Shown: piece by piece, positions 54,267 to 63,528 of the stretch
Position numbering within the stretch: position 1 is the first letter of the stretch
How the letters are laid out: every line of letters begins with the position of its first letter
Source: Tropicibacter sp. Alg240-R139
GTDB taxonomy: Bacteria; Pseudomonadota; Alphaproteobacteria; Rhodobacterales; Rhodobacteraceae
Direction of reading: 5' to 3'
DNA length: 64,000 nucleotides
Assembly (NCBI RefSeq): GCF_900537075.1
Contig: NZ_UNRA01000001.1
Coordinates: 1,534,479 to 1,598,478, forward strand
The notes under the pieces: generated by a model
Database searches by the model: none
Seen by the model: only the letters and a program-made list of their open reading frames with translations
Told to the model about the DNA's origin: nothing
Position numbers and translations under genes: made by a program

Positions 54267-54965
54267 ATGTCGGAAGAAGATGACATCATCCTGTCGGAAC
54301 TCGACGACGAAGAACTGGTCCAACAGATGTTTGACGACCTTTACGACGGTCTCAAGGAAGAGATCGAAGAAGGCGTCAACATTCTTCTCGAGCGTAAGTG
54401 GATGCCCTATGACATCCTGACCAAGGCTCTGGTTGGTGGCATGACCATCGTGGGCGCGGACTTCCGCGACGGCATCCTGTTCGTTCCAGAGGTTCTGCTG
54501 GCCGCAAACGCGATGAAGGGCGGCATGTTCATCCTGAAACCGCTGCTGGCTGAAACCGGCGCGCCGCGCGTCGGCAAGATGGTCATTGGCACCGTCAAGG
54601 GCGACATCCACGACATCGGCAAGAACCTTGTTTCGATGATGATGGAAGGTGCGGGATTCGAAGTGGTCGATCTGGGAATCAACAACCCTGTCGAAAACTA
54701 TCTGGAAGCATTGGAAAACGAAGAGCCGGACATCCTGGGCATGTCGGCCCTGCTGACCACCACAATGCCCTACATGAAAGTCGTGATCGACACGATGGTC
54801 GAACAGGGTATCCGGGACGACTATATCGTGCTGGTTGGCGGTGCGCCTCTGAACGAAGAGTTCGGCAAGGCCATCGGCGCAGATGCCTATTGCCGTGACG
54901 CCGCCGTCGCCGTGGAAACCGCCAAGGATTTCTGCGGACGCAAACACAACCAACTCAGCGCCTGA
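54267..54965 (+). CDS. Corrinoid (B12-binding) methyltransferase partner protein
   Basis: 232-aa corrinoid protein of the MtbC/MttC/MetH-cap-and-B12 type. The N-terminal four-helix cap spans about residues 5-95; the Rossmann B12 domain follows with the cobalt-ligand motif GTVKGDIHDIGKNLVSMMMEGAGFEVVDLG (DxHxxG), SALLTTTMPYMK and VLVGGAPLNEEFGKAIGADAYCRDA. It should carry the methyl group from a MttB-family enzyme to tetrahydrofolate via a second methyltransferase. Such an MttB-like enzyme is encoded at 15420. The start follows a gap of 357 bp with its own control elements. Confidence 0.93.
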   Translation: MSEEDDIILSELDDEELVQQMFDDLYDGLKEEIEEGVNILLERKWMPYDILTKALVGGMTIVGADFRDGILFVPEVLLAANAMKGGMFILKPLLAETGAPRVGKMVIGTVKGDIHDIGKNLVSMMMEGAGFEVVDLGINNPVENYLEALENEEPDILGMSALLTTTMPYMKVVIDTMVEQGIRDDYIVLVGGAPLNEEFGKAIGADAYCRDAAVAVETAKDFCGRKHNQLSA

Positions 54966-54969
54966 TCCG

Positions 54970-55692
54970 ATGGTCAGACGCAACAGAACGGCTCGCCCCG
55001 AACGGCGGGCCGTTTTGCGTGCAACGGGTCGCTCGCTGCAAGACCAAAGCCTGACAGACAAGGGGCTCGCCCCGCCAGAACGCAAGACGGGTCGTATCCT
55101 GCTGATCGCCTGCGGTGCTTTGGCCCGCGAGATTCTGGCGGTGAAAGAACGCAACGGCTGGGAGCACATGGACCTGACCTGCTTGCCCGCCATCCTGCAT
55201 ATTCAGCCTGACCGCATCACCGAGGCCGTCGAGGACGCTGTGTTACGCCATCGCGAAGTCTATGATCAGGTCTTTGTCGTCTATGCCGACTGCGGCACCG
55301 GGGGGCATCTACAGGCAGCCTGCGAGCGATTGGGCGTTGAGATGGTCAAAGGCCCGCACTGCTATTCCTTCTTTGAAGGCAACGATGTGTTTGACGCGCG
55401 CAAGGATGATGAAATCACGGCATTCTACCTGACGGATTTCCTGGCACGTCAATTTGATGCCTTTATCTGGAAACCGATGGGTCTGGATCGCCATCCTGAA
55501 CTGCTCGACATGTACTTTGGTAACTACACTAAGGTGGTCTATCAGGCGCAGATCGACGATCCCGTACTCACCGAGCGCGCCAAAGAGATTGCCGAGAGGA
55601 TGGGGCTAGAATTCGAGCGCCGCTTTACCGGCTATGGTGATCTGGAAACAACCATGGCAGCTTGGGCGAAACCACCCTCATCTTCTTGCTGA
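54970..55692 (+). CDS. DUF1638 family protein
   Basis: 240-aa protein of the DUF1638 family. Core segments: RILLIACGALAREILAVKERNGWEHMDLTCLPAILHI (start of the domain), VFVVYADCGTGGHLQAACERLGVEMVKGPHCYSFFEGND, and a C-terminal FGNYTKVVYQAQIDDPVL. DUF1638 genes lie next to corrinoid proteins and MttB-family enzymes in many genomes, and this one starts four bases after the corrinoid gene stop, so it is probably co-transcribed. Its function is unproven; a role in corrinoid methylation or activation is an inference from context. The first 40 residues are charged and less conserved. Confidence 0.85.
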   Translation: MVRRNRTARPERRAVLRATGRSLQDQSLTDKGLAPPERKTGRILLIACGALAREILAVKERNGWEHMDLTCLPAILHIQPDRITEAVEDAVLRHREVYDQVFVVYADCGTGGHLQAACERLGVEMVKGPHCYSFFEGNDVFDARKDDEITAFYLTDFLARQFDAFIWKPMGLDRHPELLDMYFGNYTKVVYQAQIDDPVLTERAKEIAERMGLEFERRFTGYGDLETTMAAWAKPPSSSC

Positions 55693-55710
55693 AAATATCC
55701 CGGGGGGAAT

Positions 55711-55741
55711 GGGCCGCAGGCCCAGGGGGCTGGCCCCCTTT
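55711..55741 (+). terminator. Terminator of the corrinoid-DUF1638 unit
   Basis: Two hairpins in a row: GGGCC-GCA-GGCCC (55711-55723) and GGGGG-CTGG-CCCCC (55725-55738) followed by TTT, at the convergent junction with sufE. Confidence 0.6.
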
Positions 55742-56151
55742 CACGCTGATGCCAATGCAACCTCTTGGATACGCACGATCATCGAACGCACTCCGTTTGA
55801 GCGCTGCGCCGAGAGATGCTCATTGAGCCCCAGACGCTCCAGTTCGGCCCGCGCATCCACCTGACCCACCTCGGCGACTGGCAACCCGTTGTAAAGCGCG
55901 CGCAACACCGCGATCAGCCCCCGCACAATCAACGCATCGCTTTCGCCGTCGAACTTGAACACGCCCTTGTCAATCGAGGGCTGCAACCAGACCTGGCTGG
56001 CACAGCCGTGCACCTTTGTTGCGGGCACCTTGAACGCCTCGTCCAGCGGCTCCATCGCTTTGCCCTGTTCGATCACATGGCGGTAACGGTCTTCCCAGTC
56101 GTCCAGGAATTCAAAATCTTCCACCAGTTCTTCGAACGCCGCCGTTGCCAT
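55741..56151 (-). CDS. sufE: SufE family sulfur-transfer protein
   Basis: 136-aa protein of the SufE family, which takes sulfane sulfur from SufS during iron-sulfur cluster assembly. The hallmark KVHGCASQVWLQPSIDKGVFKF carries the sulfur-accepting Cys, with an N-terminal FEELVEDFEFLDDWEDRYRHVIEQGKAM. ATG 56151 (MATAAFEEL) is preferred to 56160 because the AAGG ribosome-binding site then lies ten bases upstream. The rest of the suf operon is not in the window. Confidence 0.9.
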   Translation of the reverse strand: MATAAFEELVEDFEFLDDWEDRYRHVIEQGKAMEPLDEAFKVPATKVHGCASQVWLQPSIDKGVFKFDGESDALIVRGLIAVLRALYNGLPVAEVGQVDARAELERLGLNEHLSAQRSNGVRSMIVRIQEVALASA

Positions 56152-56297
56152 GATCCGCATCCTTCCGCTTGTCAGTCAGTGACCTAAGCCGCCCGCCCGT
56201 CACTGTCCAGACCTGCGATGGCTTTTCAACGGGTTCCAGATGCGGTAACCGATAACAACGAAAAGACTTGCAACAAAGACGTCAACACGGGGCGGGC

Positions 56298-56825
56298 ATG
56301 ATGAACAAACCTCTCGCAGTTCTATTGATCGCGGGGCTGACACTGTCAGCATGCAACAGCTGGAGCAATTCGCGGGTCAACCCGACGAACTGGTTCGGTG
56401 GCAGCACCTCGGCCCCGATTGATTCCACAGCAACGGCCAGCACCAACCCCCTCATTCCAGCATCGCGACGCGGCATCTTTGCGCGTCCCGAAGAAGAAGA
56501 CCGCAGCATCCCGATCACCAATGTGACCGAGTTGCAGATCGACCCGTCAACCAGTGGGGCGATTATTCAGGTTGTCGGTGTGGCCAAACGTCAAGGCGCC
56601 TATGATGCAGAACTGCGACTTACCCCGGCTGAGGATGACGAGGCCAAGGGGGTTCTGACTTACACGTTCTACGTCACATATCCAGAAGATCCGACGCCTC
56701 AGGGGGCTGAACGCACGCGGACGATCCGCCAGGCCATCAGCCTGTCCCGTCAGGACCTGCAGAACATTCGTTTGATCCGCGTGATCGGTCAGGAAAACGT
56801 GCGTGAATCTCGGCGGCGCGGCTGA
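56298..56825 (+). CDS. Small lipoprotein, hypothetical
   Basis: 175-aa lipoprotein precursor. The signal peptide ends in a lipobox LTLSAC (lipid-modified Cys at about residue 19), followed by a Ser/Asn/Thr-rich linker. The globular part (ITNVTELQIDPSTSGAIIQVVGVAKRQGAYDAELRLTPAEDDEAKGVLTYTFYVTYPE) looks like a beta-rich domain ending at an Arg-rich tail. ATG 56298 or 56301 is the start, after CGGGGCGGG. I do not recognise the domain family. Likely anchored in the outer or inner membrane facing the periplasm. Confidence 0.75.
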   Translation: MMNKPLAVLLIAGLTLSACNSWSNSRVNPTNWFGGSTSAPIDSTATASTNPLIPASRRGIFARPEEEDRSIPITNVTELQIDPSTSGAIIQVVGVAKRQGAYDAELRLTPAEDDEAKGVLTYTFYVTYPEDPTPQGAERTRTIRQAISLSRQDLQNIRLIRVIGQENVRESRRRG

Positions 56826-56840
56826 CCGCGCCCGCCTCGG

Positions 56841-58001
56841 TCAACCCAGAGAAACAACCTTCACGGCCTGCCCTTTGGCCGTGAGCGCGATTTCACCCTC
56901 GCACAATCGCAGCGCGTCTTCACCAAAAACCTCATACCGCCAACCGCTGAGTGCGGGCACATCACGCATGCCTGCAGCGATTGCGTCCAGATCCGAGCTG
57001 GGTGCGATCAACTTGGCCGCAACGCCCGCGCTTTCGGTCTTGGATTTCAGCAAAACCCGCAACAGGTCTGCCAACGCCGGGTTAACCTGCAGCTTGTCAC
57101 GGCTTTTATCAATCGTGGGGTGCTTTTCGGGCGGGCATTCCACGCCACGCTTCACAGCAGCAAGGATACCTTCGGAAATCGCCCCTTTGCGCGCCTCGCG
57201 CAACAACAACCGCGACCCGCCTAGATCCGAGCCGCTGCTCGGTTTGGTCGAGGCCAGCTCGACCATTGCGTCGTCTTTGAACACACGGTTGCGGGGCACA
57301 TTGTTTGTTTGGGCATATTCCTCGCGGAACTGCGCCAGTTCCTTAACCACCGCCAAAAATTTACCTGACGTCGTGCGCGTTTTCACACGCTTCCAAGCGT
57401 CTTCGGGACGAATGTTGTAGGTTTCAGGTGCCGTTAGGATGGCCAGTTCTTCGGTGACCCAATGGCTGCGGCCAGATTTTTCCAGTTCGGCCGCCAGATA
57501 TTCATAGATCGTGCGCAAGTGGGTCACGTCCGCCAGCGCATAGGTCTGTTGCGCTTTGCTCAGCGGGCGGCGTGACCAATCGGTAAAGCGAGAGGTCTTG
57601 TCGAGCCCCTGCTTGCAGATCTTGCGCACCAGGGTTTCATAACCCACCTGATCACCAAAGCCGCACACCATCGCTGCAACTTGCGTGTCAAAGAGCGGCT
57701 CAGGGAACACTTTGGCGTCGATCCAGAAGATTTCCAGGTCCTGACGGGCGGCGTGAAACACCTTGACCACATCCGTGTTACGGAACAGTTCGTGCAGCGG
57801 TTCCAGCGATATTCCCTCGGCCAAGGGGTCGACCAGAACGGCGTTTTCATCCCCCTCGCCCGGATATGCCAGTTGAACCAGGCATAGCTTGGAATAATAC
57901 GTCCGTTCCCGCAGGAATTCGGTGTCGACTGTGACATAGGGGTGCTGCGCTGCGGCCGTACAAAAGTCGGCAAGGTCTTGCGTCGAGGTGAGGGTTTTCA
58001 T
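56841..58001 (-). CDS. rnd: Ribonuclease D
   Basis: 386-aa DEDDy 3'-5' exoribonuclease involved in tRNA 3' processing. Exo I is YVTVDTEFLRERTYYSKLCLVQLA (Asp and Glu), Exo II is VVKVFHAARQDLEIF (Asp), and Exo III is QQTYALADVTHLRTIYEYL, with Tyr and Asp of the DEDDy type. An HRDC domain follows at about residues 200-290. Length typical. The downstream start of the lipoprotein gene is convergent at its end. Confidence 0.95.
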   Translation of the reverse strand: MKTLTSTQDLADFCTAAAQHPYVTVDTEFLRERTYYSKLCLVQLAYPGEGDENAVLVDPLAEGISLEPLHELFRNTDVVKVFHAARQDLEIFWIDAKVFPEPLFDTQVAAMVCGFGDQVGYETLVRKICKQGLDKTSRFTDWSRRPLSKAQQTYALADVTHLRTIYEYLAAELEKSGRSHWVTEELAILTAPETYNIRPEDAWKRVKTRTTSGKFLAVVKELAQFREEYAQTNNVPRNRVFKDDAMVELASTKPSSGSDLGGSRLLLREARKGAISEGILAAVKRGVECPPEKHPTIDKSRDKLQVNPALADLLRVLLKSKTESAGVAAKLIAPSSDLDAIAAGMRDVPALSGWRYEVFGEDALRLCEGEIALTAKGQAVKVVSLG

Positions 58002-58122
58002 CCGGCCGTCTTGTTTTTCTTTTTGTTTCTACGCCTGCATCCCGGCGTTTTGGGTCATTATTACAATCTTAAGACTAATCACAAGACTGTGTAAATCCGC
58101 AGGCCAGAGATTGGCAGCAAAC

Positions 58123-58719
58123 TTACGTAAGGTGAACCGGTGTGCTGTTTTTTCCGGCAAAACGGCGCAAAACCGCCGGGTAGAGGCGGTGTTCCTGCTT
58201 AAGGACACGCGCCGCCAGTGTTTCTGGCGTGTCGTCATCCTGCACGGGCACCCGCGCCTGGCCCAGAATTGGGCCATCGTCCAGCGCCGCCGTCACCTCG
58301 TGCACGCTGCATCCGTGCTCGGCATCGCCGGCCTCCAACGCGCGGGCGTGAGTGTTGAGGCCCTTGTATTTCGGCAAAAGTGACGGGTGGATGTTCAGCA
58401 TTCGCCCCTGAAACCGAGACACGAACCCCCCGGTGAGCACCCGCATGAACCCGGCCAGACATACGATGTCCGGCTTTGCGGCAAGAATGGGTTTGATCAG
58501 CTCAGCCTCAAACGCGGCGCGATCCCCCTTGAACGGGCGATGATCAACCCACGCGGTTGCGACGCCCCGCTCGGCGGCTTTTTTTAAACCGCCCGCGTGT
58601 TCGTCGTTGGACAGCACCAGACAAGGCCGCGCCGGGTGGTCGCCCACCATGCTGTCGAGCAGGGCCACCATATTGGAGCCCCCGCCAGAAATCAGGATCG
58701 CAACACGCTGGTGGCTCAC
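58123..58719 (-). CDS. purN: Phosphoribosylglycinamide formyltransferase
   Basis: 198-aa formyl-THF-dependent enzyme of purine synthesis. [13 protein letters not shown] opens the nucleotide-binding fold; the catalytic Asn-His-Asp appear in [47 protein letters not shown]. The start is GTG at 58719, overlapping the purM stop by GTGA; the longer frame to 58836 runs antisense into purM and lacks the fold start. Translationally coupled to purM. Confidence 0.94.
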   Translation of the reverse strand: MSHQRVAILISGGGSNMVALLDSMVGDHPARPCLVLSNDEHAGGLKKAAERGVATAWVDHRPFKGDRAAFEAELIKPILAAKPDIVCLAGFMRVLTGGFVSRFQGRMLNIHPSLLPKYKGLNTHARALEAGDAEHGCSVHEVTAALDDGPILGQARVPVQDDDTPETLAARVLKQEHRLYPAVLRRFAGKNSTPVHLT

Positions 58720-59762
58720 AGCAGCTGGCCCGAATAGGTCACGCCCGGTGTGCCGTTGATGGTGCCAAGACGCGAGACGGTTTCGCCTGCCTCGCTCAGC
58801 AACGCGGTCAGCGCATCCGCCTGATCCGCATCGCACACCACGATCATGCCAATGCCGCAGTTGAAGGTCTTGAGCATTTCGCTCTCAATGATACCGCCAG
58901 TTTCGGCCATCCATTTGAACACGGGCGGCAAGTCCCAGGCGTTCAGATCAATCTCGGCGCCCATCTCGTCGGGCAGAACACGCGGCAAGTTCTCGGTCAA
59001 ACCACCACCGGTGATGTGGGCCAGCGCGTGCACGCCACCTGCGCGGATCGCATCCAGCACCGATTTTACATACAGTCGTGTAGGTGTCAGCAGCACCTCG
59101 CCCACAGAACCTTCGCCAAAGGGGCAATCCGAATCCCAGGTCAGGCCCGACACCTCGACCAGTTTGCGCACCAGCGAATAGCCGTTGGAATGCACGCCGT
59201 CCGACGCCAGCCCCAGCAGCACGTCGCCTTCGGCCACACCAGCAGGCAACGCCGCGCCGCGTTCCATCGCACCTACTGAGAAGCCCGCCAAATCGAAATC
59301 GCCCTCGGGATACATGCCCGGCATTTCAGCCGTTTCACCGCCGATCAGCGCACAGTTGGACCGCACACAGCCCTCGGCGATGCCTTCGATGATACGGGCA
59401 GCGGTTTCGGTCTCCAGCTTGCCGGTGGCAAAATAGTCCAGGAAAAACAGCGGCTCGGCACCCTGACAAACCAGATCATTGACGCACATGGCAACCAGGT
59501 CGATGCCCACACCGTCGACCACGCCGGTGTCAATCGCGATCCGCAGCTTGGTGCCGACACCGTCGGTGGCCCCCACCAGAATCGGATCGTTGTATCCTGC
59601 ATCCTTGAGGTCGAACAGCGCACCAAAGCCGCCCAAACCGCTCATCACACCCGAGCGGTTGGTGCGTTTGGCGGCAGGTTTGATCCGGTCGACCAGCGCG
59701 TTGCCTGCATCAATATCCACACCTGCTTCGGCGTAGGTCATCCCGTTCTTGCCCGCTGTCAT
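58716..59762 (-). CDS. purM: Phosphoribosylaminoimidazole synthetase (AIR synthase)
   Basis: 348-aa ATP-dependent enzyme forming aminoimidazole ribonucleotide. [22 protein letters not shown] starts the family; [28 protein letters not shown], and [31 protein letters not shown] are PurM signatures, with [18 protein letters not shown] in the second half. ATG 59762 is chosen because GAGGATGAACCG precedes it. The gene is followed by purN. A 186-bp gap upstream leads to the CAU tRNA. Confidence 0.96.
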   Translation of the reverse strand: MTAGKNGMTYAEAGVDIDAGNALVDRIKPAAKRTNRSGVMSGLGGFGALFDLKDAGYNDPILVGATDGVGTKLRIAIDTGVVDGVGIDLVAMCVNDLVCQGAEPLFFLDYFATGKLETETAARIIEGIAEGCVRSNCALIGGETAEMPGMYPEGDFDLAGFSVGAMERGAALPAGVAEGDVLLGLASDGVHSNGYSLVRKLVEVSGLTWDSDCPFGEGSVGEVLLTPTRLYVKSVLDAIRAGGVHALAHITGGGLTENLPRVLPDEMGAEIDLNAWDLPPVFKWMAETGGIIESEMLKTFNCGIGMIVVCDADQADALTALLSEAGETVSRLGTINGTPGVTYSGQLL

Positions 59763-59948
59763 CGGTTCATCCTCATGTTTGCTTGCGCGCGGGTTATTCG
59801 ATTGTGGACCTGCATGCAACGGTCACGGGTGACGCAACGGGAAATAGCCCAATTTTCCGACAGTTTCGGGCACGGAAAATAATTTACCACAGCCACCGCG
59901 ATAAACCTTGGCGGCGCAAGGACTTTGTTGTAATCACCGCCTGTTCCT

Positions 59949-60022
59949 GGGGGATTAGCTCAATTGGTTAGAGCAGAGCGCTCATAACGCTTTGGCTGGG
60001 GGTTCAAGTCCCTCATCCCCTA
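59949..60022 (+). tRNA. tRNA with CAU anticodon (Met elongator or Ile2)
   Basis: The cloverleaf reads GGGGGAT...ATCCCCT (acceptor), D-arm AGCTCAATTGGTTAGAGC, anticodon stem around CTCATAA with CAT, T-arm GGTTCAAGT. The discriminator is A and no CCA is encoded: GGAACC follows. CAU could be elongator Met or the lysidine-modified Ile tRNA; the GGGGGAT acceptor is closer to the Ile2 type but I cannot decide. Confidence 0.85.
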
Positions 60023-60770
60023 GGAACCTGCCCCCAACTCCTGAAAGTGAGGCGCCTTTCGGCATTTGTCACGCACTTTGTTCGGTGCCTTTTGAGGCAA
60101 GATTGACGACCATTTAGACATTTGAATTGGGCGTCTTGAGATGAGGCAGGCAAGCCTGAACCTATTGCATGCGAGAGCAGGTCCCTGTGCGAAATCTCAG
60201 CACAACTTCGTTATGCGCGGCTGGCCAGGGCTTGGTAGACCACCGATCCGTCCTGCGGCCACAGGCTGCACAAGGTGCGACGCCTGAACGCAAGATCGAG
60301 AGCATCATGGCTGTCTTTCCAATCCAAGGGCCGCGATTCCGGGGAACAGATGTGCGCCGTTATGAAAGGCAAAACAACGCACCAACGACTCGCCCAGCAA
60401 GGTCGAGATCAGCAACTATCATTCCCTGGAAAAGAGCGAATTAGCCCTGCCTGTATCACCCAAAGACAGGTCGCGCGCCGCGCAACCGCTGCTGATCCCG
60501 GGCGATAACGCAGCTGGTAAAGTCACACCCCTTGATAAACTGGCGCTTGCTTGGATGGGTTCAGGAACACGCCGCGCGCTTAGGGGCTTGGCCCTCAATA
60601 AGATCACCTTGAATCCCAAGTATCTCAGCGGCATGGCAGACCCCTTGGAGATGGCGAGCCAGTCAGCAGGAGTTCGTGGCAGGGAGGCGCAGGCGCTAAC
60701 GTTGGTGCATATGGACCCCGCGCACCTGCCTGCGCGACAGATGTTGCGTTCTCTTGACCTGTCGGCCGCG
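60023..60770. other. Gene-poor 750-bp stretch with broken open frames
   Basis: No complete gene is convincing. Three overlapping plus-strand frames (60169-60444, 60275-60508, and one open from about 60366 to 61004) change phase from one to the next, as a decayed gene would, but I recognise no family. The last 230 bases of the third run antisense under the histidine kinase. Confidence 0.4.
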
Positions 60771-62090
60771 TCACCGCCCAATTACAATGTCGGCGCAAAG
60801 ACCACCCAGGTCATCGCTATCGCCCAAGCGCAATGTACCGCCATGGGCGCGTGCGATGTCGGCCACAATGGCCAGCCCCAGCCCCACACCAGATCCCTGG
60901 TTCTGATTGCGCGCTGGATCAAGGCGAGAAAACGGTTTTATCGCCTCTCCGCGCAAGTCTGCCGGAATACCTGGCCCGTCATCTTCGACCCGGACCCGAA
61001 GTGATTTCTGCGTCATTACCATACTGACCTGAGCCCGCGTCCCATAGCGCACCGCATTCCCGATCAGGTTTTCCAACGCGCGCCGCATAGCCAGCGGCCG
61101 AAGCAGGACCTCTCCCTCGGCAATGCACGCGCCAAGCGTCACGTCGCGCCCGGCCCGTTGTGCATCCTCGACAATCTTGCGGGTCAATTCAGTCGGATCT
61201 ATCAGTTCGGGCGCCGCCTCGGACGCGCCCCGTGAAAACTCCAGGAACGCATCCAGCAACTGCTGCATCTCGTCCACGTCCTTGAGCAAGGGGTCCGCAT
61301 CATCGTCGTCCAGCATCGACAACCCGAGCTTCAGCCGCGTCAACGGCGTGCGCAAATCGTGGCTCACACCAGACAGCATCAACGTGCGCTGTTCGATCTG
61401 TCGTTCGATCCGGGCGCGCATATCCAGGAAGGCGCTGCCTGCCGCGCGCACCTCGATCGCGCCCGAAGGCCAGTAAGGCACGTTTCGCCCACGGCCAAAG
61501 GCTTGCGCAGCATTCGCCAACCGGGTGATCGGGCGCAATTGATTGCGCATGTAAAGAAACGAGATCGTCGTCATCAAAACACCGAAAAACACCATAGTCA
61601 CGATCAACTGATGGGGTGCGGCCGGGGACAAGCGCCGGCGGTCAAACGAAACTTCGACCGGCCCCAGATCGCTTTCGATGTACACCTGCGCCAAGCGGCT
61701 GTCACTAAGCGCAACGGCCAACGTCCCTTCAAGCCGGTTGTGGAACGTCTTTGTCACGATGCGTCCAGTATAATCGTACCACCAGCGCGTATCTCGATCC
61801 GGCACGGCATCATCGTTCAGAAAACGCACCTGCATCTGCAATGCTGCCAGATACGGGCGCATCGCTCCCAACATCTCGTTCTGGGTTTCAGCCCGTTCAG
61901 CCTGATCCCCGATCATCTCGATCTCGCGCACGATGGTCAGTGTCATCTGTTTGGTGACATCTTCCAGATTGCGCTGGATAAATGCGACGGACACCACCAA
62001 TTGCAGCACAATAACCGGCAGAACCAGGATAAGCGCGGCCCGGCCATACAGGCTGCGTGGCATATATTGTTTGAGCCAACGGAAAGACAT
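60771..62090 (-). CDS. EnvZ-like sensor histidine kinase
   Basis: 439-aa two-component sensor. Two membrane helices (about residues 17-38 and 161-181) bracket a ~120-residue periplasmic sensor region; a HAMP linker follows (MRNQLRPITRLANAAQAFGRGR). The H-box is GVSHDLRTPLTRLKLGLSML with phospho-acceptor His244, the N-box is ENLIGNAVRYGT, and the G-boxes are VEDDGPGIPADL and GVGLGLAIVADIARAH. This is the EnvZ-type (ATP-binding, HisKA) layout. No response regulator lies next to it in the window, so its partner is unknown. It ends near the broken region and is divergent from the MBL gene. Confidence 0.9.
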   Translation of the reverse strand: MSFRWLKQYMPRSLYGRAALILVLPVIVLQLVVSVAFIQRNLEDVTKQMTLTIVREIEMIGDQAERAETQNEMLGAMRPYLAALQMQVRFLNDDAVPDRDTRWWYDYTGRIVTKTFHNRLEGTLAVALSDSRLAQVYIESDLGPVEVSFDRRRLSPAAPHQLIVTMVFFGVLMTTISFLYMRNQLRPITRLANAAQAFGRGRNVPYWPSGAIEVRAAGSAFLDMRARIERQIEQRTLMLSGVSHDLRTPLTRLKLGLSMLDDDDADPLLKDVDEMQQLLDAFLEFSRGASEAAPELIDPTELTRKIVEDAQRAGRDVTLGACIAEGEVLLRPLAMRRALENLIGNAVRYGTRAQVSMVMTQKSLRVRVEDDGPGIPADLRGEAIKPFSRLDPARNQNQGSGVGLGLAIVADIARAHGGTLRLGDSDDLGGLCADIVIGR

Positions 62091-62131
62091 GCGTTAAGCC
62101 TAACGGGCAGCCAAGCCGAGAGAAAGAGCAG

Positions 62132-63046
62132 ATGATTCAACCACCAGACGATTTTGATCCCCCCGTTGGTCAACCCTTGCAGCTGGCACCCGGAGTCCGG
62201 CGCGTTCTGGCGCCCAATCCGTCACCGATGACCTATCGTGGCACCAACACCTATCTGATCGGCGACCGAGAGCTGGCGGTCATTGACCCTGGCCCGATGT
62301 CTCCTAACCATCTGGAGGCGATCCTGGCAACGCTGGAACCTGGTCAATCCATCAGCCACATCATCGTGACTCACACCCATGTGGATCACTCGCCGCTGGC
62401 CGCCCCCCTGTCCAAGCGGACCGGCGCCAAGATCTGGGCCTTTGGCGGTCCAGAAGCAGGACGCAGCGCGGTGATGAGCGAACTGGCTCAAGCCGGGCTT
62501 GCTGGCGGCGGCGAAGGCATCGACACCGGGTTTCAACCGGACGTCACGGTTGCAGATGGCGAGATGATAGAGGGTGACGGCTGGGCGCTCGACGTGATCC
62601 ACACGCCCGGCCACCTGGGCAACCACATCGCGCTTGCCCTTGGGGACGCCTGTTTCACCGCCGATCACGTCATGGGTTGGGCCAGCTCTCTGGTATCTCC
62701 CCCCGACGGCGACCTGACCGACTTCATGGTTGCTTGCGCCCGCCTGCGCGCCTGCGATTGGTCAGTATTTCATCCCGGCCATGGCGCGCCCATCAATGAC
62801 CCCGCCGGACGTCTGGACTGGCTGATCGAGCACCGCATGATGCGCGAGGCACAGATCTTGGTCGCGCTGGAACACGGCCCGGCCACAGCCCGTGACTTGG
62901 CCAAACGCATCTATACCGAGACACCGCCCGCCTTGCTGTCCGCTGCTGAACGAAACGTCTTTGCCCATCTGGTAGATTTGTTTGGAAAATCCCGAGTAGA
63001 GCCGACAGATCAGCTCTCAGCCACAGCCGAGTTTTCCAAGCTCTGA
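62132..63046 (+). CDS. MBL-fold metallo-hydrolase (LACTB2-like)
   Basis: 304-aa metallo-beta-lactamase-fold protein. Metal ligands: TYRGTNTYLIGDRELAVIDPGPMS, the HxHxDH motif as TVTHTHVDHS-type (IIVTHTHVDHSPLAAPL), GHLGNHIALALGDACFTADHVMGWASS with the bridging Asp, and FHPGHGAPI with the last His. The C-terminal helical domain (ALEHGPATARDLAKRIYTETPPALLSAAERNVFAHLVDLF) matches the LACTB2/endoribonuclease-type hydrolases. Substrate unknown; RNA or a thioester is possible. Confidence 0.88.
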   Translation: MIQPPDDFDPPVGQPLQLAPGVRRVLAPNPSPMTYRGTNTYLIGDRELAVIDPGPMSPNHLEAILATLEPGQSISHIIVTHTHVDHSPLAAPLSKRTGAKIWAFGGPEAGRSAVMSELAQAGLAGGGEGIDTGFQPDVTVADGEMIEGDGWALDVIHTPGHLGNHIALALGDACFTADHVMGWASSLVSPPDGDLTDFMVACARLRACDWSVFHPGHGAPINDPAGRLDWLIEHRMMREAQILVALEHGPATARDLAKRIYTETPPALLSAAERNVFAHLVDLFGKSRVEPTDQLSATAEFSKL

Positions 63047-63139
63047 CCACGCTGCGAGACGGCGCGTGAAAAAAGTTCTCGAATTCGGTGAAAACCCTCT
63101 GGACGGTCGAATTTCCGATTGCTATAGGGCACGAACCGT

Positions 63140-63214
63140 TCCGGCGTAGCTCAGCGGTAGAGCAGTTGACTGTTAATCAATTGGTCGTAGGTTCGATCCC
63201 TACCGCCGGAGCCA
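63140..63214 (+). tRNA. tRNA-Asn (GUU)
   Basis: Acceptor TCCGGCG pairs with CGCCGGA; anticodon stem TTGAC with loop TGTTAA gives GTT; T-arm GGTTCGATCCC; CCA encoded at the end after discriminator G. An integration target in many bacteria. Confidence 0.96.
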
Positions 63215-63221
63215 TAAAAAG

Positions 63222-63253
63222 CCCTTAAGTCGCAAAGGCTTAAGGGTTTTTTT
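63222..63253 (+). terminator. Terminator after tRNA-Asn
   Basis: CCCTTAAG / CTTAAGGG with a nine-base loop, followed by seven T. Confidence 0.93.
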
Positions 63254-63257
63254 GGCT

Positions 63258-63528
63258 TTAGGAATTGGGGCGGAATTTGCCTTTAAGGGGCAATTTAGGG
63301 GCATTTTTTTCTCAACGCCTCCCTAGCCACGGCCACAATTCTCAACACACGCTGAGCAATACTGGTGTCGCCACTACAACCTTGCCTGAAGCCCGAAAAC
63401 GTATAAGCTCGGTCAGGATAGTTATCTTTTCTTCTTCTTTTAGAACAAGGTGCTATGCAATGAAAGCTAGCTATGAGGAGCTGCGGACTGTCAAACAGCT
63501 TGTGAGCAGCCTCATCTGACTGGTCCAA
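63258..63528 (-). pseudogene. Possible decayed integrase-type C-terminus near tRNA-Asn
   Basis: A minus-strand frame ends VAREALRKKCP at 63295. If one A is dropped from the run of seven A at 63304-63310, it continues to read EALRKNAPKLPLKGKFRPNS and stops at 63258, a basic tail I associate with phage or island tyrosine integrases next to tRNA genes. No catalytic residues are visible and the upstream part is not recognised, so this is a weak call. The direct repeat AGGGGCA-ATTT-AGGGGCA lies in it. Nothing else is seen in the 320-bp gap. Confidence 0.3.

Noticed and set aside
54252..55193. 313-aa minus frame under the corrinoid gene
   Set aside because: Antisense shadow; B12 motif is on the plus strand.
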